DNA of 59,792 nucleotides from Rhodospirillales bacterium (GTDB lineage: Bacteria > Pseudomonadota > Alphaproteobacteria > Rhodospirillales > JASLLZ01), in contig JASLLZ010000010.1 of assembly GCA_030746775.1 (NCBI GenBank), forward strand, positions 1 through 59,792, read 5' to 3'. A program made the position numbers and the translations under genes. Below, piece after piece: positions 17,629 to 26,676 of the stretch. How positions within the stretch are numbered: the stretch's first letter is position 1; every line of letters begins with the position of its first letter. Below the pieces are notes generated by a model that made no database searches, was not told the DNA's origin, and saw only the letters and a list, made by a program, of their open reading frames with translations.

Positions 17629-19060
17629 GGCTCACCTTTGCTCCTTCAACCTGTTCGTGGGTCTCCACCGGCGGACGGCGATCGCGCCACGGGGTCGCTT
17701 GCTCATAGGCATGGGCAAGTTTAAGCACAGCCGCGTCATCGAAGGGCCGCCCGGCAATCTGCGCCGATAGCGGCAGGCCCGCTTCGCTGAACCCGCAGCA
17801 AATCGCAACGGCCGGGCCGCCGCCGACGCTGAACGCCATGTTCATGCCGCCGCGGGAGCTGAAGATCGAGGACAGCTTCATTTCCTCGATCAAGGGCGCC
17901 AGCACGGGCACGGTCGCCGTCAACATCACGTCGACGTCTTCGAATACAGCGTTGATTCGGCGGATCAGGTCGCGGCGCAGGCGCTGGGCCTGGACGTAAT
18001 CGACGGCACCGATCATCGCTCCGGGCACCAGGCGATAGCGGGTGTTCTCGCCGAAATCCGCCAGACGATGGCGCAGGTTTTCCTCGTGAACGGCGTTGAG
18101 CTCGGCGCAGGTGATGGTCCACTGGCAGGCACAGAAATCGGCCAGAGGGGGAAGCCGCACGTCGCGCACTTCGGCGCCGAGATCGCCAAGCACATCGGCC
18201 GCCCGTTCGACCCCGGACTTGACTTCGGCGTCGGTGTCCAAGTCGCTGTCGTGAAAATGACGCACCAGGCCGACCTTCATCCCCTTGACGTCGCCCCTCA
18301 GCGCGGCCCGGTAATCGGGGATGGTCACATCGGCCGAGCCGGGATCGTCCGGATCATGGCCGGCGATGGCCTGCAAGACGATGGCACAGTCCTCCACGGT
18401 CCAGGTCATCGGGCCTAAGCAATCGAAGGAAAATGAGTTGGGAATGGCGCCCATACGGCTGACCAGGCCGTTGGTCGGCTTGAGGCCGACAAGGCCGCAA
18501 TGGGCGGCGGGATGACGGACCGAGCCGCCCTGGTCGGTGCCCAGCGCCGCCGGCGTCAGGCCGGCGGCCACCGCCGCGCCGGCGCCGCTGCTGGTGCTGC
18601 CGGTGAAGCGCCGCCGGTCCCAAGGGTTGCGGGCCGGCGGCCAGGGCAGATCGAAGGACGGTCCCCCCTGGGCGAACTCATGGGTCGTCAATTTGCCCAA
18701 CAAGATGGCGCCGGCGGCTTCCAGGCGGCGAAGGACCGCCGCGTCGCGCCCCGGCACCCGGCCGGCCGAGACCTTGGATGCGGCGGTGGTCCGAACGCCC
18801 GCCGTGTCGATGACGTCCTTCAAGGCGAAAGGCACGCCGTGCAGAGGCCCCCGGCACCGCCCTTGGCGGATTTCCTCATCAGCCCGCCGGGCTTGCGACC
18901 TGGCCCGCCCGCCGGTCACCGTTATGAAGGAATCGAGCAAGGGATCGATGGCCTCGATGCGCTCCAAAAGACGCTCGGTCCACTTGACCGGTGACAGCTT
19001 GCCCTGGCCGATCAGCCGCACGCCCTCGGCAATGGTCAAATGGTGGAGATCACCGGTCAC
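17621..19060 (-). CDS. amidase-signature family protein with Thr at the cis-Ser position
   Basis: A 479-residue paralogue of the two neighbouring amidases. The GTG at 19060 makes a GTGA overlap with the amidase 3 stop. Lys is present in FALKDVIDT and the nucleophile Ser in GTDQGGSVRHP. The residue 24 positions before that nucleophile, which is Ser in amidases 1 and 3 and in the family (Ser217 against Ser241 in FAAH), reads Thr here (FTGSTSSGAG). Activity may therefore be reduced, changed or lost, while a structural role in a complex remains possible. It ends THEQVEGAKVSHG, overlapping the AtzG-like gene. Confidence 0.92.
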   Translation of the reverse strand: MTGDLHHLTIAEGVRLIGQGKLSPVKWTERLLERIEAIDPLLDSFITVTGGRARSQARRADEEIRQGRCRGPLHGVPFALKDVIDTAGVRTTAASKVSAGRVPGRDAAVLRRLEAAGAILLGKLTTHEFAQGGPSFDLPWPPARNPWDRRRFTGSTSSGAGAAVAAGLTPAALGTDQGGSVRHPAAHCGLVGLKPTNGLVSRMGAIPNSFSFDCLGPMTWTVEDCAIVLQAIAGHDPDDPGSADVTIPDYRAALRGDVKGMKVGLVRHFHDSDLDTDAEVKSGVERAADVLGDLGAEVRDVRLPPLADFCACQWTITCAELNAVHEENLRHRLADFGENTRYRLVPGAMIGAVDYVQAQRLRRDLIRRINAVFEDVDVMLTATVPVLAPLIEEMKLSSIFSSRGGMNMAFSVGGGPAVAICCGFSEAGLPLSAQIAGRPFDDAAVLKLAHAYEQATPWRDRRPPVETHEQVEGAKVSHG

Positions 19061-20466
19061 GACCCGCCACCCCCGAGGTCGGGCCGGCGGCGGCGCCATT
19101 CGGTGGCGCCTTCGTAAGCATGGCCGACGCGCATTACCAGGGCGTCGTCGAAGGCCTTGCCGCCAAGGGTCGCCGACAGAGGCAGGCCATCGTCGGTAAA
19201 GCCGCAGCACAGGGCCAGGGCCGGGCCGCCGGTGGTGTTAAAGGCCGTCGTGATGCCGCGCGTCGCCAGGATGGAAACCAGGTCGTCGTCCGCCAGCAGG
19301 GGCGGCGGAATCGGCGTCGTCGCGGTGAACAGGACGTCGAAATCCTTGAGGACGGCGTCGACCTCGGCGATCAATTGGCGGCGCTGGCGCAGGGCCTGGA
19401 CGTAATCGACGGCGCCCAAGGCAATGCCGGGAAGAATGCGGTAGCGGAAGTTCTCGCCGTAGTCGTCGGTCCGGTGGCGCAGATTATCGTCGTGGATGGC
19501 GTTCGCCTCGGCGCAGGCAATGACCCACTGACAGGCGGCGAAATCGTCAAGCGGCGACAGCGTCACGTCCTGGATCTCGGCGCCCAGGCCGGCAAGGACA
19601 CCAAGGGCCGCATCCAAGGCCGCGGCGACGGCGGGATCGGTGGTCTTGTCGACCTCCCAGAAATGGCGCACGACGCCGATCCTAAGGCCCTCGATATCGC
19701 CCGTCAGGGCGGCGTGGTAATCGGGGATCGGGCTATCCGCGGACTGGCCGTCCTCGGGATCGTAACCGGCCAGGACCTGCAGCATCAGGGCGCAATCGGC
19801 GACCGTCCAGGCCATGGGACCGCAGGTATCGAGGCTGTAGGACAGCGGCAGCACGCCGGCGCGGCTGACCAGGCCGGCGGTCGGCTTGAGCCCGGCGATT
19901 CCGCAATAGGCGGCCGGCGTGCGGATCGAACCACCGGTACACGACCCCATGGCCGCCGGCACCATCCCGGCGGCGACGGCGGCCCCCGAACCGCTCGACG
20001 AGCCGCCGGTGAAACGGTCCGTATCCCAAGGGTTGCGGGCCGGCGGTCCGGGCAGGTCGAAGGACGGCCCGCCATAGGCGAATTCGTGGGTGGTCAGCTT
20101 GCCCAGCAGCACGGCGCCGGCGTCCTTGAGAAGGCGCACGCTGGTGGCATCGCGCTCCGGCACCCGCCCGGCGCAAACCTTGGACTGGCCCGTGGTGGCG
20201 ATGCCGGCGGTGTCATAGATGTCCTTAAGCGCGAAGGGAACCCCGTGCAGCGGCCCCCGGTAATTGCCGGCGGCAATCTCGGCCTCGGCTTTGTGCGCCT
20301 GGTCCATTGCATGCTCCGCCGTCACCAGGGCGAAGGCATGCAGCGTAGGGTCGAGGGATTCGATGCGCGTAATCAGGTGGCGCGTCCAATCGACGGGCGA
20401 AAGATCGCCCGACCGGATGCGCGCCGCCCCTTCGGCGATGGTGAGATAATCGAGGTCGGTGGTCAT
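19057..20466 (-). CDS. amidase-signature enzyme
   Basis: Hydrolyses an amide bond; 469 residues. Triad residues are Lys in FALKDIYDT, cis-Ser as the first Ser of GGSSSGSG, and nucleophile Ser in GSCTGGSIRTP (a Cys replaces the usual Asp two residues after the Ser/Thr of this loop). The ATG at 20466 was chosen over an upstream start at 20505 that would overlap the racemase gene. It is the first of three tandem amidases, all coupled by 4-8 bp overlaps, and begins 35 bp after the racemase-family gene. Relationship to AtzE/GatA-type enzymes is clear; the substrate is not. Confidence 0.93.
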   Translation of the reverse strand: MTTDLDYLTIAEGAARIRSGDLSPVDWTRHLITRIESLDPTLHAFALVTAEHAMDQAHKAEAEIAAGNYRGPLHGVPFALKDIYDTAGIATTGQSKVCAGRVPERDATSVRLLKDAGAVLLGKLTTHEFAYGGPSFDLPGPPARNPWDTDRFTGGSSSGSGAAVAAGMVPAAMGSCTGGSIRTPAAYCGIAGLKPTAGLVSRAGVLPLSYSLDTCGPMAWTVADCALMLQVLAGYDPEDGQSADSPIPDYHAALTGDIEGLRIGVVRHFWEVDKTTDPAVAAALDAALGVLAGLGAEIQDVTLSPLDDFAACQWVIACAEANAIHDDNLRHRTDDYGENFRYRILPGIALGAVDYVQALRQRRQLIAEVDAVLKDFDVLFTATTPIPPPLLADDDLVSILATRGITTAFNTTGGPALALCCGFTDDGLPLSATLGGKAFDDALVMRVGHAYEGATEWRRRRPDLGGGGS

Positions 20467-20501
20467 GATGCCCGGGAGTCTAGCCGGAACGCGCGCTCCC
20501 G

Positions 20502-21260
20502 TCACCGTTTGCGGAAATCGCGCGGCGCGCTTCCCGGATGGCCGAAGTCATGCGGTTCCAGACCGGCGTGCAACCAGCACACAAGGCTGTAGAGATCGTA
20601 GACCGGCAGGCCCATGTGCTGGCTGAGCGCACGGGTGAAGGGAAGCATGTTGGCGGTCTCCAAGACCACGGCGCCGACGTCGGGGTGCTTGGCGACCATC
20701 TCCTCGCCGCCCTTCAACAGGTCGCGCTCGGCCGCCGCTACGTCCATTTCCATCTCGTTGCGATTGAAGGTGGTGGTGAACTCGTCGCCGTGCTCGATGC
20801 CCACGACGGGCGTATCGGCGGGCGCGCCGGCCGCCGCGATGTGTTCCGGGGTCAGGTTTTTGGCGCTTTCGGTGATGATGCCGACCCTTTTTCCAGGCGG
20901 CAACAGGGGCTGGACGAAGGACACCTGCAACAACGACGAGGCCGCCACCGGCACGCCGCACCGGTTGCGCAGCTCCTCTTGAATGACCGAAAGGAAGCCG
21001 CAGGTGGTGGTGATGCCGTCGGCGCCCATCTCGACCAGTTCGTTGGCGCCGGCGACGAAGTCATCGATGATGTCTTTTGCCTTATCCAGGACAACCGTCT
21101 TGTGATTGGCGCCTTTCACAACCTTGTAAAGCACCGGGAACGGCCAGGTCAGCGCGTTTCCGCTATCGCCCGGAATGCGCGGGAAGCGGGTCTCCAAGAT
21201 CAGAATACCGATGCGTGCTCCATAGATCGTCTTGCCGCCATGGGCTATGCGTCCCGTCAT
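20502..21260 (-). CDS. aspartate/glutamate racemase family protein
   Basis: A 252-residue member of the Asp/Glu/hydantoin racemase and arylmalonate decarboxylase superfamily. The first catalytic Cys is present (GITTTCGFL), but the second site, normally a Cys in a LECTN-like segment, reads VLETANMLPF here, with no Cys. Other family segments are RFPRIPGDSGNALTWPFP and RVGIITESAKNLTP. A single-Cys enzyme could act as a decarboxylase or a one-sided proton-transfer enzyme, or handle a different substrate. It is the first gene of the amidase operon, which suggests that it acts on the same class of amide or imide compounds. Confidence 0.85.
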   Translation of the reverse strand: MTGRIAHGGKTIYGARIGILILETRFPRIPGDSGNALTWPFPVLYKVVKGANHKTVVLDKAKDIIDDFVAGANELVEMGADGITTTCGFLSVIQEELRNRCGVPVAASSLLQVSFVQPLLPPGKRVGIITESAKNLTPEHIAAAGAPADTPVVGIEHGDEFTTTFNRNEMEMDVAAAERDLLKGGEEMVAKHPDVGAVVLETANMLPFTRALSQHMGLPVYDLYSLVCWLHAGLEPHDFGHPGSAPRDFRKR

Positions 21261-21368
21261 TTTCCTTAACCCCCCTGTTGTCGTGGCGCATCATCGGGCC
21301 GTGTTTATTGTAGCGCGCCCGACCCTATGGCAGTCTTTAAAAAGGAACCGAGGAGGAAAATTTCGCCC

Positions 21369-23036
21369 ATGAACGCCGACCTCATATTCCGCGACGCCAA
21401 GGTGATTACCGTCGATGGCGACTTCCGCATCGCCGGAGCGGTGGCGGTACGGGGCGCCCAGATTGCCGCCGTCGGCGCCGAGGGCGACGTCATGGACCTG
21501 GCCGGACCCGACACCCGGATCATCGATTGCGAGGGCCGTGCCGTGATACCGGGCCTAATCGACGGCCATGCCCATATGGATCGGGAGGGATTGAAAGAGG
21601 CCCTGCCGTCGCTTTCCGGCTGCCGCTCCGTCGATGATATCGTCGAGCGCGTTGGGGCCCTCGCCGCCCGGGCCAAGCCGGGCGATTGGATCGTCACCAT
21701 GCCGGTCGGCGAACCGCCCACTTACGACGGCGTTCCCGAGACATTGACCGACAAGCGCTTTCCCGACCGTTGGGACCTGGACCGGGCGGCGCCCGACAAT
21801 CCGGTCTATATCCGCTCCATCTGGGGTCCCTGGCGCCACCGTCCGCCGCTCGTCTCAATCGCCAACTCCCCTGCCCTGGCCCTGGCCGGCATCACGCGCC
21901 ATACCCCGTCGCCGGCCCCCAGCATCGAGATTGAGAAAGAGCCCGAGAGCGGCGAGCCCACCGGCCGCCTTATCGAAACCAACCTGCTGCCGATCATCGA
22001 GCACGCCCTGATGGGCGTCGCCCCGCGTTTCACCTTGGTCCAGCGCGTCGCCGGCCTCACACGCAGCATGGAAATTTACAATTCCTTCGCCACGACCAGT
22101 GTTTTCGAGGGCCACGGCGTCGCGGCGGAAGTCCTGGACGCCTACAAGGCGGTGCGCCGGGCCGATGCCCAGACGGTGCGGGCACACCTGGTGTTCAGTC
22201 CTTCGTGGCGGGCCGCCGGCGCGGCGGAAGTGAACGCCTTGCTTGAGACCTGGGGCGGCTGGCTCGCCGATGCCGGCCTGGGCGACGACTGGCTGCGGGT
22301 CTCGTGCCTGTTCGCCGAAGTCGACGAGAGCCCCGAGGCCGCGCTCCGCGCCCAGAGCCTTCCCCATACCGGATGGGCCGGATTCTACCCTGATCACGGC
22401 ATGGCGCGCGAACAAACCCTGGAGATGATGGTGGCGGCGGCGCGCGCCGGCATCCGGGTGGCCGGGGTCAAGCCTCATCTGTTGGACCTATACGAGGAAG
22501 TCGACCGCCAGGTGCCGCTGGCCGGGCGGCGCTGGGTGCTGGGCCACATCAATATTTTAAACGGGCACGACATCGAACGCGCCCAAAGGCTCGGTCTGGT
22601 AATGACCACCCATACCAACCGCTATATCTTCAAGGAGGGCGAAGCGGCGGCCGGGCGCCTTGGCAAGGCGGGCGCCGACCAAATCGTTCCCCTGGCGGCG
22701 CTGAGCCGCGCCGGGGTGCCCTTCGCGCTGGCCTCCGACAACATGCCGGTGTCGCTCTTCCATCCCCTGTGGCAGGCGGTGGCGAGAAAGGGACGCGAGG
22801 CGGGCACGGTCGTTTCTCCCGATCAAAGGCTGTCGCGCGAGGAGGCGCTGCGTGCGGCGACCATGGGCGGGGCGGCGCTAACCTTTGAAGAAGGCGTCAA
22901 GGGCTCCATCGAGGTCGGCAAGCTGGCCGATTTCGCGGTGCTGTCGGACGATCCCCTCACCTGCCCCGAGGACGTCATCAAGGACATCGTCGCCGAGACC
23001 ACCGTCGTCGGCGGGCGCGTGGTTTACGAGCGTTAG
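21369..23036 (+). CDS. amidohydrolase family protein (YtcJ-like)
   Basis: Metal-dependent hydrolase of about 555 residues. The metal-binding HxH is in GLIDGHAHMDREG, further ligands lie in GVKPHLLD and LGHIN, and the C-terminal segment GSIEVGKLADFAVLSDDPLT and the ending VGGRVVYER are typical of the YtcJ group. The ATG at 21369 follows GAGGAGG by about 12 nt; an in-frame ATG at 21327 lacks a site. It is divergent from the racemase-amidase operon and shares the same 110-bp intergenic region, so co-regulation is plausible. Substrate unknown; N-formyl or N-acyl compounds fit the family. Confidence 0.88.
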   Translation: MNADLIFRDAKVITVDGDFRIAGAVAVRGAQIAAVGAEGDVMDLAGPDTRIIDCEGRAVIPGLIDGHAHMDREGLKEALPSLSGCRSVDDIVERVGALAARAKPGDWIVTMPVGEPPTYDGVPETLTDKRFPDRWDLDRAAPDNPVYIRSIWGPWRHRPPLVSIANSPALALAGITRHTPSPAPSIEIEKEPESGEPTGRLIETNLLPIIEHALMGVAPRFTLVQRVAGLTRSMEIYNSFATTSVFEGHGVAAEVLDAYKAVRRADAQTVRAHLVFSPSWRAAGAAEVNALLETWGGWLADAGLGDDWLRVSCLFAEVDESPEAALRAQSLPHTGWAGFYPDHGMAREQTLEMMVAAARAGIRVAGVKPHLLDLYEEVDRQVPLAGRRWVLGHINILNGHDIERAQRLGLVMTTHTNRYIFKEGEAAAGRLGKAGADQIVPLAALSRAGVPFALASDNMPVSLFHPLWQAVARKGREAGTVVSPDQRLSREEALRAATMGGAALTFEEGVKGSIEVGKLADFAVLSDDPLTCPEDVIKDIVAETTVVGGRVVYER

Positions 23037-25882
23037 CCGCCGCCGTCGCCGATGAGGGTAAAGGGAGCCCAGAAGATGGGATGGGCGTAGGAGAACACGG
23101 TCTTGCCCGACGCCGGATCGACGTAGCCCCCTGTTTCGATCAGCGCCAGCATGGCGCGCCGATGGGCCTCGGAACGCGTCAGGCTCGCGTCCTCGGCCTG
23201 GCGGCGGAAGAGATCGGTGGTCAGGGCCTTGGCCGAGGTCGTCTCGACGGGCCAGTTGGAGACCAGCAGCGCCCTTGTACCGGCATAGAAAAAGGCACGG
23301 CCCAGGCCCGAAACCGCCTCCGCCCCGGCACCGTTGCCGGTGCCCGTGTTGCAGGCCGACAGCACCACCCAATCGGCGTCGAGCTTGAGGCCTAGTATCT
23401 CGCCCATGGTCAGCAGGCCGTCGCCCGACGTTCCGGAGACGCCCGGCGCCGACAGGGCCAAAGCCGGCTGGGTCAGCCCGTTAAGGTCGCCCGGCACCAG
23501 CCCATGGGTAGCAAAGGCCAGCACCTTGTAGCCCGAAAGGTCCATGCTTTTGACCGTTCCCTCGTTGGCCTGCCGGCCCAGGAATACGTCTTGGGTCAAG
23601 TCGGCCTTCATGGCGACGGCGATGGAACGGACCTCGTCGGAGGTATCGGGAAGGCGCGGAAGCAGGCCCAGTTCGGCACTATCCAACGCCGCCGTCTTGG
23701 GCGCGGCGCGCAGGCGCACGGGAAGGCCCCGCGTCCTCAGGCCGCGGCTGGTCAATGCCGCTTCTTGCTTTGCCGGCTGGGCGGTCGCCTGCTGGGCGTT
23801 GAAGAAGGGATCGCCGAAACCGGCGAAAGACTTGCGCTTGTCATCCCCTGGCGGCAAGGAACGCAGCGTCTTGAGCGACGCCACCGACGGCAACAAGGTC
23901 ACGGCGTGGCTTTTGTCCAGCCAGGCAACGTCGCGGTGGTTGGAAAACAGGGCCCCGCCCTCCTCTCCCATGGCCGACGGCGCCGTCGGCAAGAGTGACG
24001 GCGGCAGGTAGCCGAGCGGCCCATGGGCCACGACAAGAAGGCTTTTGGCTTTCTTCCACCCCGCCTCGACGGGCTTGAACAGGCTGTCGTAAAGACCATG
24101 GGCGACGTCCACGTCGAAGTCGGGTATGTCGCCCAAGGTCTGGGCGTTGGGCTCGAGCGACGAACGCAGAAGCGCCACCGTGTCCTCCAGGTCCTCGCGT
24201 CCTTCATCGGCCTTGGTGAAGGCGACGGCGCCGTCACGCGGCACGGCCCAGACGTAGGTTTTCCTGGCGCCCACATAGGTAGCGATTAGCGCTTCGCCGG
24301 GACGCAGGATGGCCCGCGCCTGGTCGATGGTCGCCGGTTTGGGGTTAGTCAACTCGGCATATTCGGGAAACCGCTCCTCGATTTCCTCCATCATGACGGC
24401 GCGGGCGTCGCGCAGTTGGTCTATCTTGCTCCTCAAGGTTTCGACGGCGGCGGCGTCCTGTTGGTCGGTGGGCGAGGCCAGCACGTCGGCCAGCAGCGCA
24501 AACAAGGTCGCGGTCTGCTTGGCCGTATCTTGTTCGCCGCGCACCAATTCGGCCAGTTCCGGGCTGTCCGCCGCCGCCCTGGCGCCCGAAGCGGCGACGG
24601 CGCTTTGTACCGACTGACCGCGTGCTACATCGGCAAGACGGAAGGCCTCGGCGGCGGCATCGATACCGGCCTGGCGTTCCAAGTCGGTACCGCTGACGTC
24701 GGCCAAAAGGTCGATATAAGATTCGAGAACCATGGCAAGCTGTTGATCGGCCGCGGCCACATCCGAATCCTCGTCATCGGACTGACGCGAGCGGCTGAGC
24801 ACGACCGGGATCGCCTTGCGGAAACCTTCCATGGCGGCGATGTCGGCATCGTCGATTTCGAGCGCGCGCGACGTGGCCAGGTTGTAGAGCGCCTCGGCGT
24901 AACGGGGCATCAATTCGACGGCGCGGCGAAAGCTCGCCACCGCCTCGTCAAGGCGGCCGATGGCCAACAGCACCACCCCCAGGCCGTTGTGTGCCGCGGC
25001 AAGACCGGGATCGTCGTCGAGCACGCGACGATAGGCGACCTCCGCCTCCAACGCGCGATCCAGGGTGAACAGCGCCGCCGCCAGGTTGATTCCGGCCTCG
25101 GCGTAGCGGGGCTCCAATTCGACGGCACGGCGGAAGGCCTCGAGGGCGCCCTCGGCATCGCCGGCGGCGAGCAAGGTGCCGCCCAAGGCGTTGTGGCCCT
25201 CGGCGTACTCCGCCGCCAGCGCCACTGCGCGCCGCCCCGCCGTAAGCGCCTCTTCCACCATCCCCGCCTCGCGCAGGGCGGCACCCAGATTGGCCTGGGC
25301 CATGGCGAAGTCAGGGGCGGCGGCGACCGACCGGCGATAGGCCTGGACGGCGCCGTCCAGATCGTCCTGACGGCGCAGCACGTTGCCCAGGTTGTTAAGG
25401 GCATGGGCATTGCCGGGCTCCAAGGCGATGGCGCGGCGGTAGGTCTCGGCCGCCTCGTCCGGACGGTCCTGCAACTCCAACGCCAGTCCCAAGTTGTTGT
25501 GCGCCTCGGCATAGTCGGGCGCCAAGTCGACGGCGCGCCGGCAGGCGGCTTCGGCCTCGGCGGGACGGCCCAGCGAATTGAGGGCGGCGCCGTGGTTGGA
25601 ATGAAAAGCCGGGTCGTCCCCGCCGGCGGCGATGGCGCGCGCGATCAGGTCTTCGGCTTCCTCGGCCCGGCGCGCCTGATAGGCGACCAGACCCAGCAAA
25701 TGCAGGCCGTCGGCGTTGTTCGCGTCACGCTCCAGAAGAAGGCGCAAAAGAGGTTCCGCCTGGGCGGGATTTCCCGCCTGAAGGTGGGCGAGCGCCTCTT
25801 CCAAGAGCGCCGTGACGCTGACCGGTGGCGGCTCGGCGGTGCGCCCCGTCTTGCTGTTGCGCTTTCGTCGCTTGCCTTTCAA
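23033..25882 (-). CDS. TPR-CHAT domain protein (caspase-like peptidase)
   Basis: A 949-residue protein with a long array of about nine tetratricopeptide repeats (residues 20-350; units of 34 such as AEAHNNLGLALELQDRPDEA), a helical middle, and a C-terminal CHAT domain (about 650-945). The CHAT catalytic pair is visible: His in AFATHGLVPGD and Cys in VVLSACNTGTGNG. No signal peptide is seen; the N-terminus is very basic (MKGKRRKRNSKTG). The start is a TTG (25882) with AGAGAGG before it. CHAT proteins cleave partner proteins in several systems, but no gasdermin, CRISPR or defence partner is next to it. It is convergent to the amidohydrolase with a 4-bp overlap. Confidence 0.92.
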   Translation of the reverse strand: MKGKRRKRNSKTGRTAEPPPVSVTALLEEALAHLQAGNPAQAEPLLRLLLERDANNADGLHLLGLVAYQARRAEEAEDLIARAIAAGGDDPAFHSNHGAALNSLGRPAEAEAACRRAVDLAPDYAEAHNNLGLALELQDRPDEAAETYRRAIALEPGNAHALNNLGNVLRRQDDLDGAVQAYRRSVAAAPDFAMAQANLGAALREAGMVEEALTAGRRAVALAAEYAEGHNALGGTLLAAGDAEGALEAFRRAVELEPRYAEAGINLAAALFTLDRALEAEVAYRRVLDDDPGLAAAHNGLGVVLLAIGRLDEAVASFRRAVELMPRYAEALYNLATSRALEIDDADIAAMEGFRKAIPVVLSRSRQSDDEDSDVAAADQQLAMVLESYIDLLADVSGTDLERQAGIDAAAEAFRLADVARGQSVQSAVAASGARAAADSPELAELVRGEQDTAKQTATLFALLADVLASPTDQQDAAAVETLRSKIDQLRDARAVMMEEIEERFPEYAELTNPKPATIDQARAILRPGEALIATYVGARKTYVWAVPRDGAVAFTKADEGREDLEDTVALLRSSLEPNAQTLGDIPDFDVDVAHGLYDSLFKPVEAGWKKAKSLLVVAHGPLGYLPPSLLPTAPSAMGEEGGALFSNHRDVAWLDKSHAVTLLPSVASLKTLRSLPPGDDKRKSFAGFGDPFFNAQQATAQPAKQEAALTSRGLRTRGLPVRLRAAPKTAALDSAELGLLPRLPDTSDEVRSIAVAMKADLTQDVFLGRQANEGTVKSMDLSGYKVLAFATHGLVPGDLNGLTQPALALSAPGVSGTSGDGLLTMGEILGLKLDADWVVLSACNTGTGNGAGAEAVSGLGRAFFYAGTRALLVSNWPVETTSAKALTTDLFRRQAEDASLTRSEAHRRAMLALIETGGYVDPASGKTVFSYAHPIFWAPFTLIGDGGG

Positions 25883-25972
25883 TGGATCGCCTCTCTAACG
25901 CGCTCGAAGAAATTTGTATCGCCGGCCAATTGCCTCTAAACATGAGGCCCTTGCCCCTCCGATCCTAGCCTT

Positions 25973-26671
25973 ATGGGAAACGTCATGCCATCCGCATCAC
26001 AGTCCTCGCCAGCCCACGACATCGGACGGGAGACGGCGAGGATCCTCCTCGACATCGAAGCCGTCAACTTCCGCCCCCAGGAACCATATACCTTCACCTC
26101 GGGCTGGGTCAGTCCGGTCTACATCGATTGCCGCAAGCTGATCTCGTATCCCAAAGAGCGCCGCCGCGTGATCGAGATGGCGCTCGCCATCCTCGAGGCC
26201 GGTATCGGTTTCGACACCATTGACGCCGTCGCCGGCGGTGAGACCGCCGGTATTCCCTATGCCGCGTGGATCGCCGAGGCCCGCGCCCTGCCCATGCTCT
26301 ATGTGCGCAAGAAGGCGAAGGGATTTGGCCGCAACGCCCAGATCGAGGGCGACATCGGGAACGCCGGCCGCGTTCTCCTGGTCGAGGACCTGGCCACCGA
26401 CGGCGCCAGCAAGATCAACTTCGTTAACGCGCTGCGCACCGCCGGCGCCCGGGTCAGCGACGTCTTCGTCGTTTTCTTCTACGATATTTTCAAAGGCACC
26501 ACGGAGACACTGAACGAGGCCGGCGTGCGTCTCCATCATCTGGCCACTTGGCGCGACGTGGTGGAGGAGGCCGAGCGAGGCAAGCGCTTTTCCGCCGATG
26601 CCATCGCCGGCGTGCGCCGCTACCTCGACGACCCGGCGGCTTGGTCGGCGGCCCATGGTGGCGAGGGCTAA
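25973..26671 (+). CDS. pyrE: orotate phosphoribosyltransferase
   Basis: Joins orotate to PRPP in pyrimidine synthesis. The 232-residue protein shows the substrate loop and family segments FTSGWVSPVYIDCRKLI, the AVAGGETAGIPYAAW region and the PRPP-binding motif RVLLVEDLATDGASK. It is of the longer PyrE form found in alphaproteobacteria. It has its own promoter region, divergent from the TPR-CHAT gene, and ends 5 bp from the convergent sensor kinase gene, leaving no room for a separate terminator. Confidence 0.93.
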   Translation: MGNVMPSASQSSPAHDIGRETARILLDIEAVNFRPQEPYTFTSGWVSPVYIDCRKLISYPKERRRVIEMALAILEAGIGFDTIDAVAGGETAGIPYAAWIAEARALPMLYVRKKAKGFGRNAQIEGDIGNAGRVLLVEDLATDGASKINFVNALRTAGARVSDVFVVFFYDIFKGTTETLNEAGVRLHHLATWRDVVEEAERGKRFSADAIAGVRRYLDDPAAWSAAHGGEG

Positions 26672-26676
26672 GTCCG

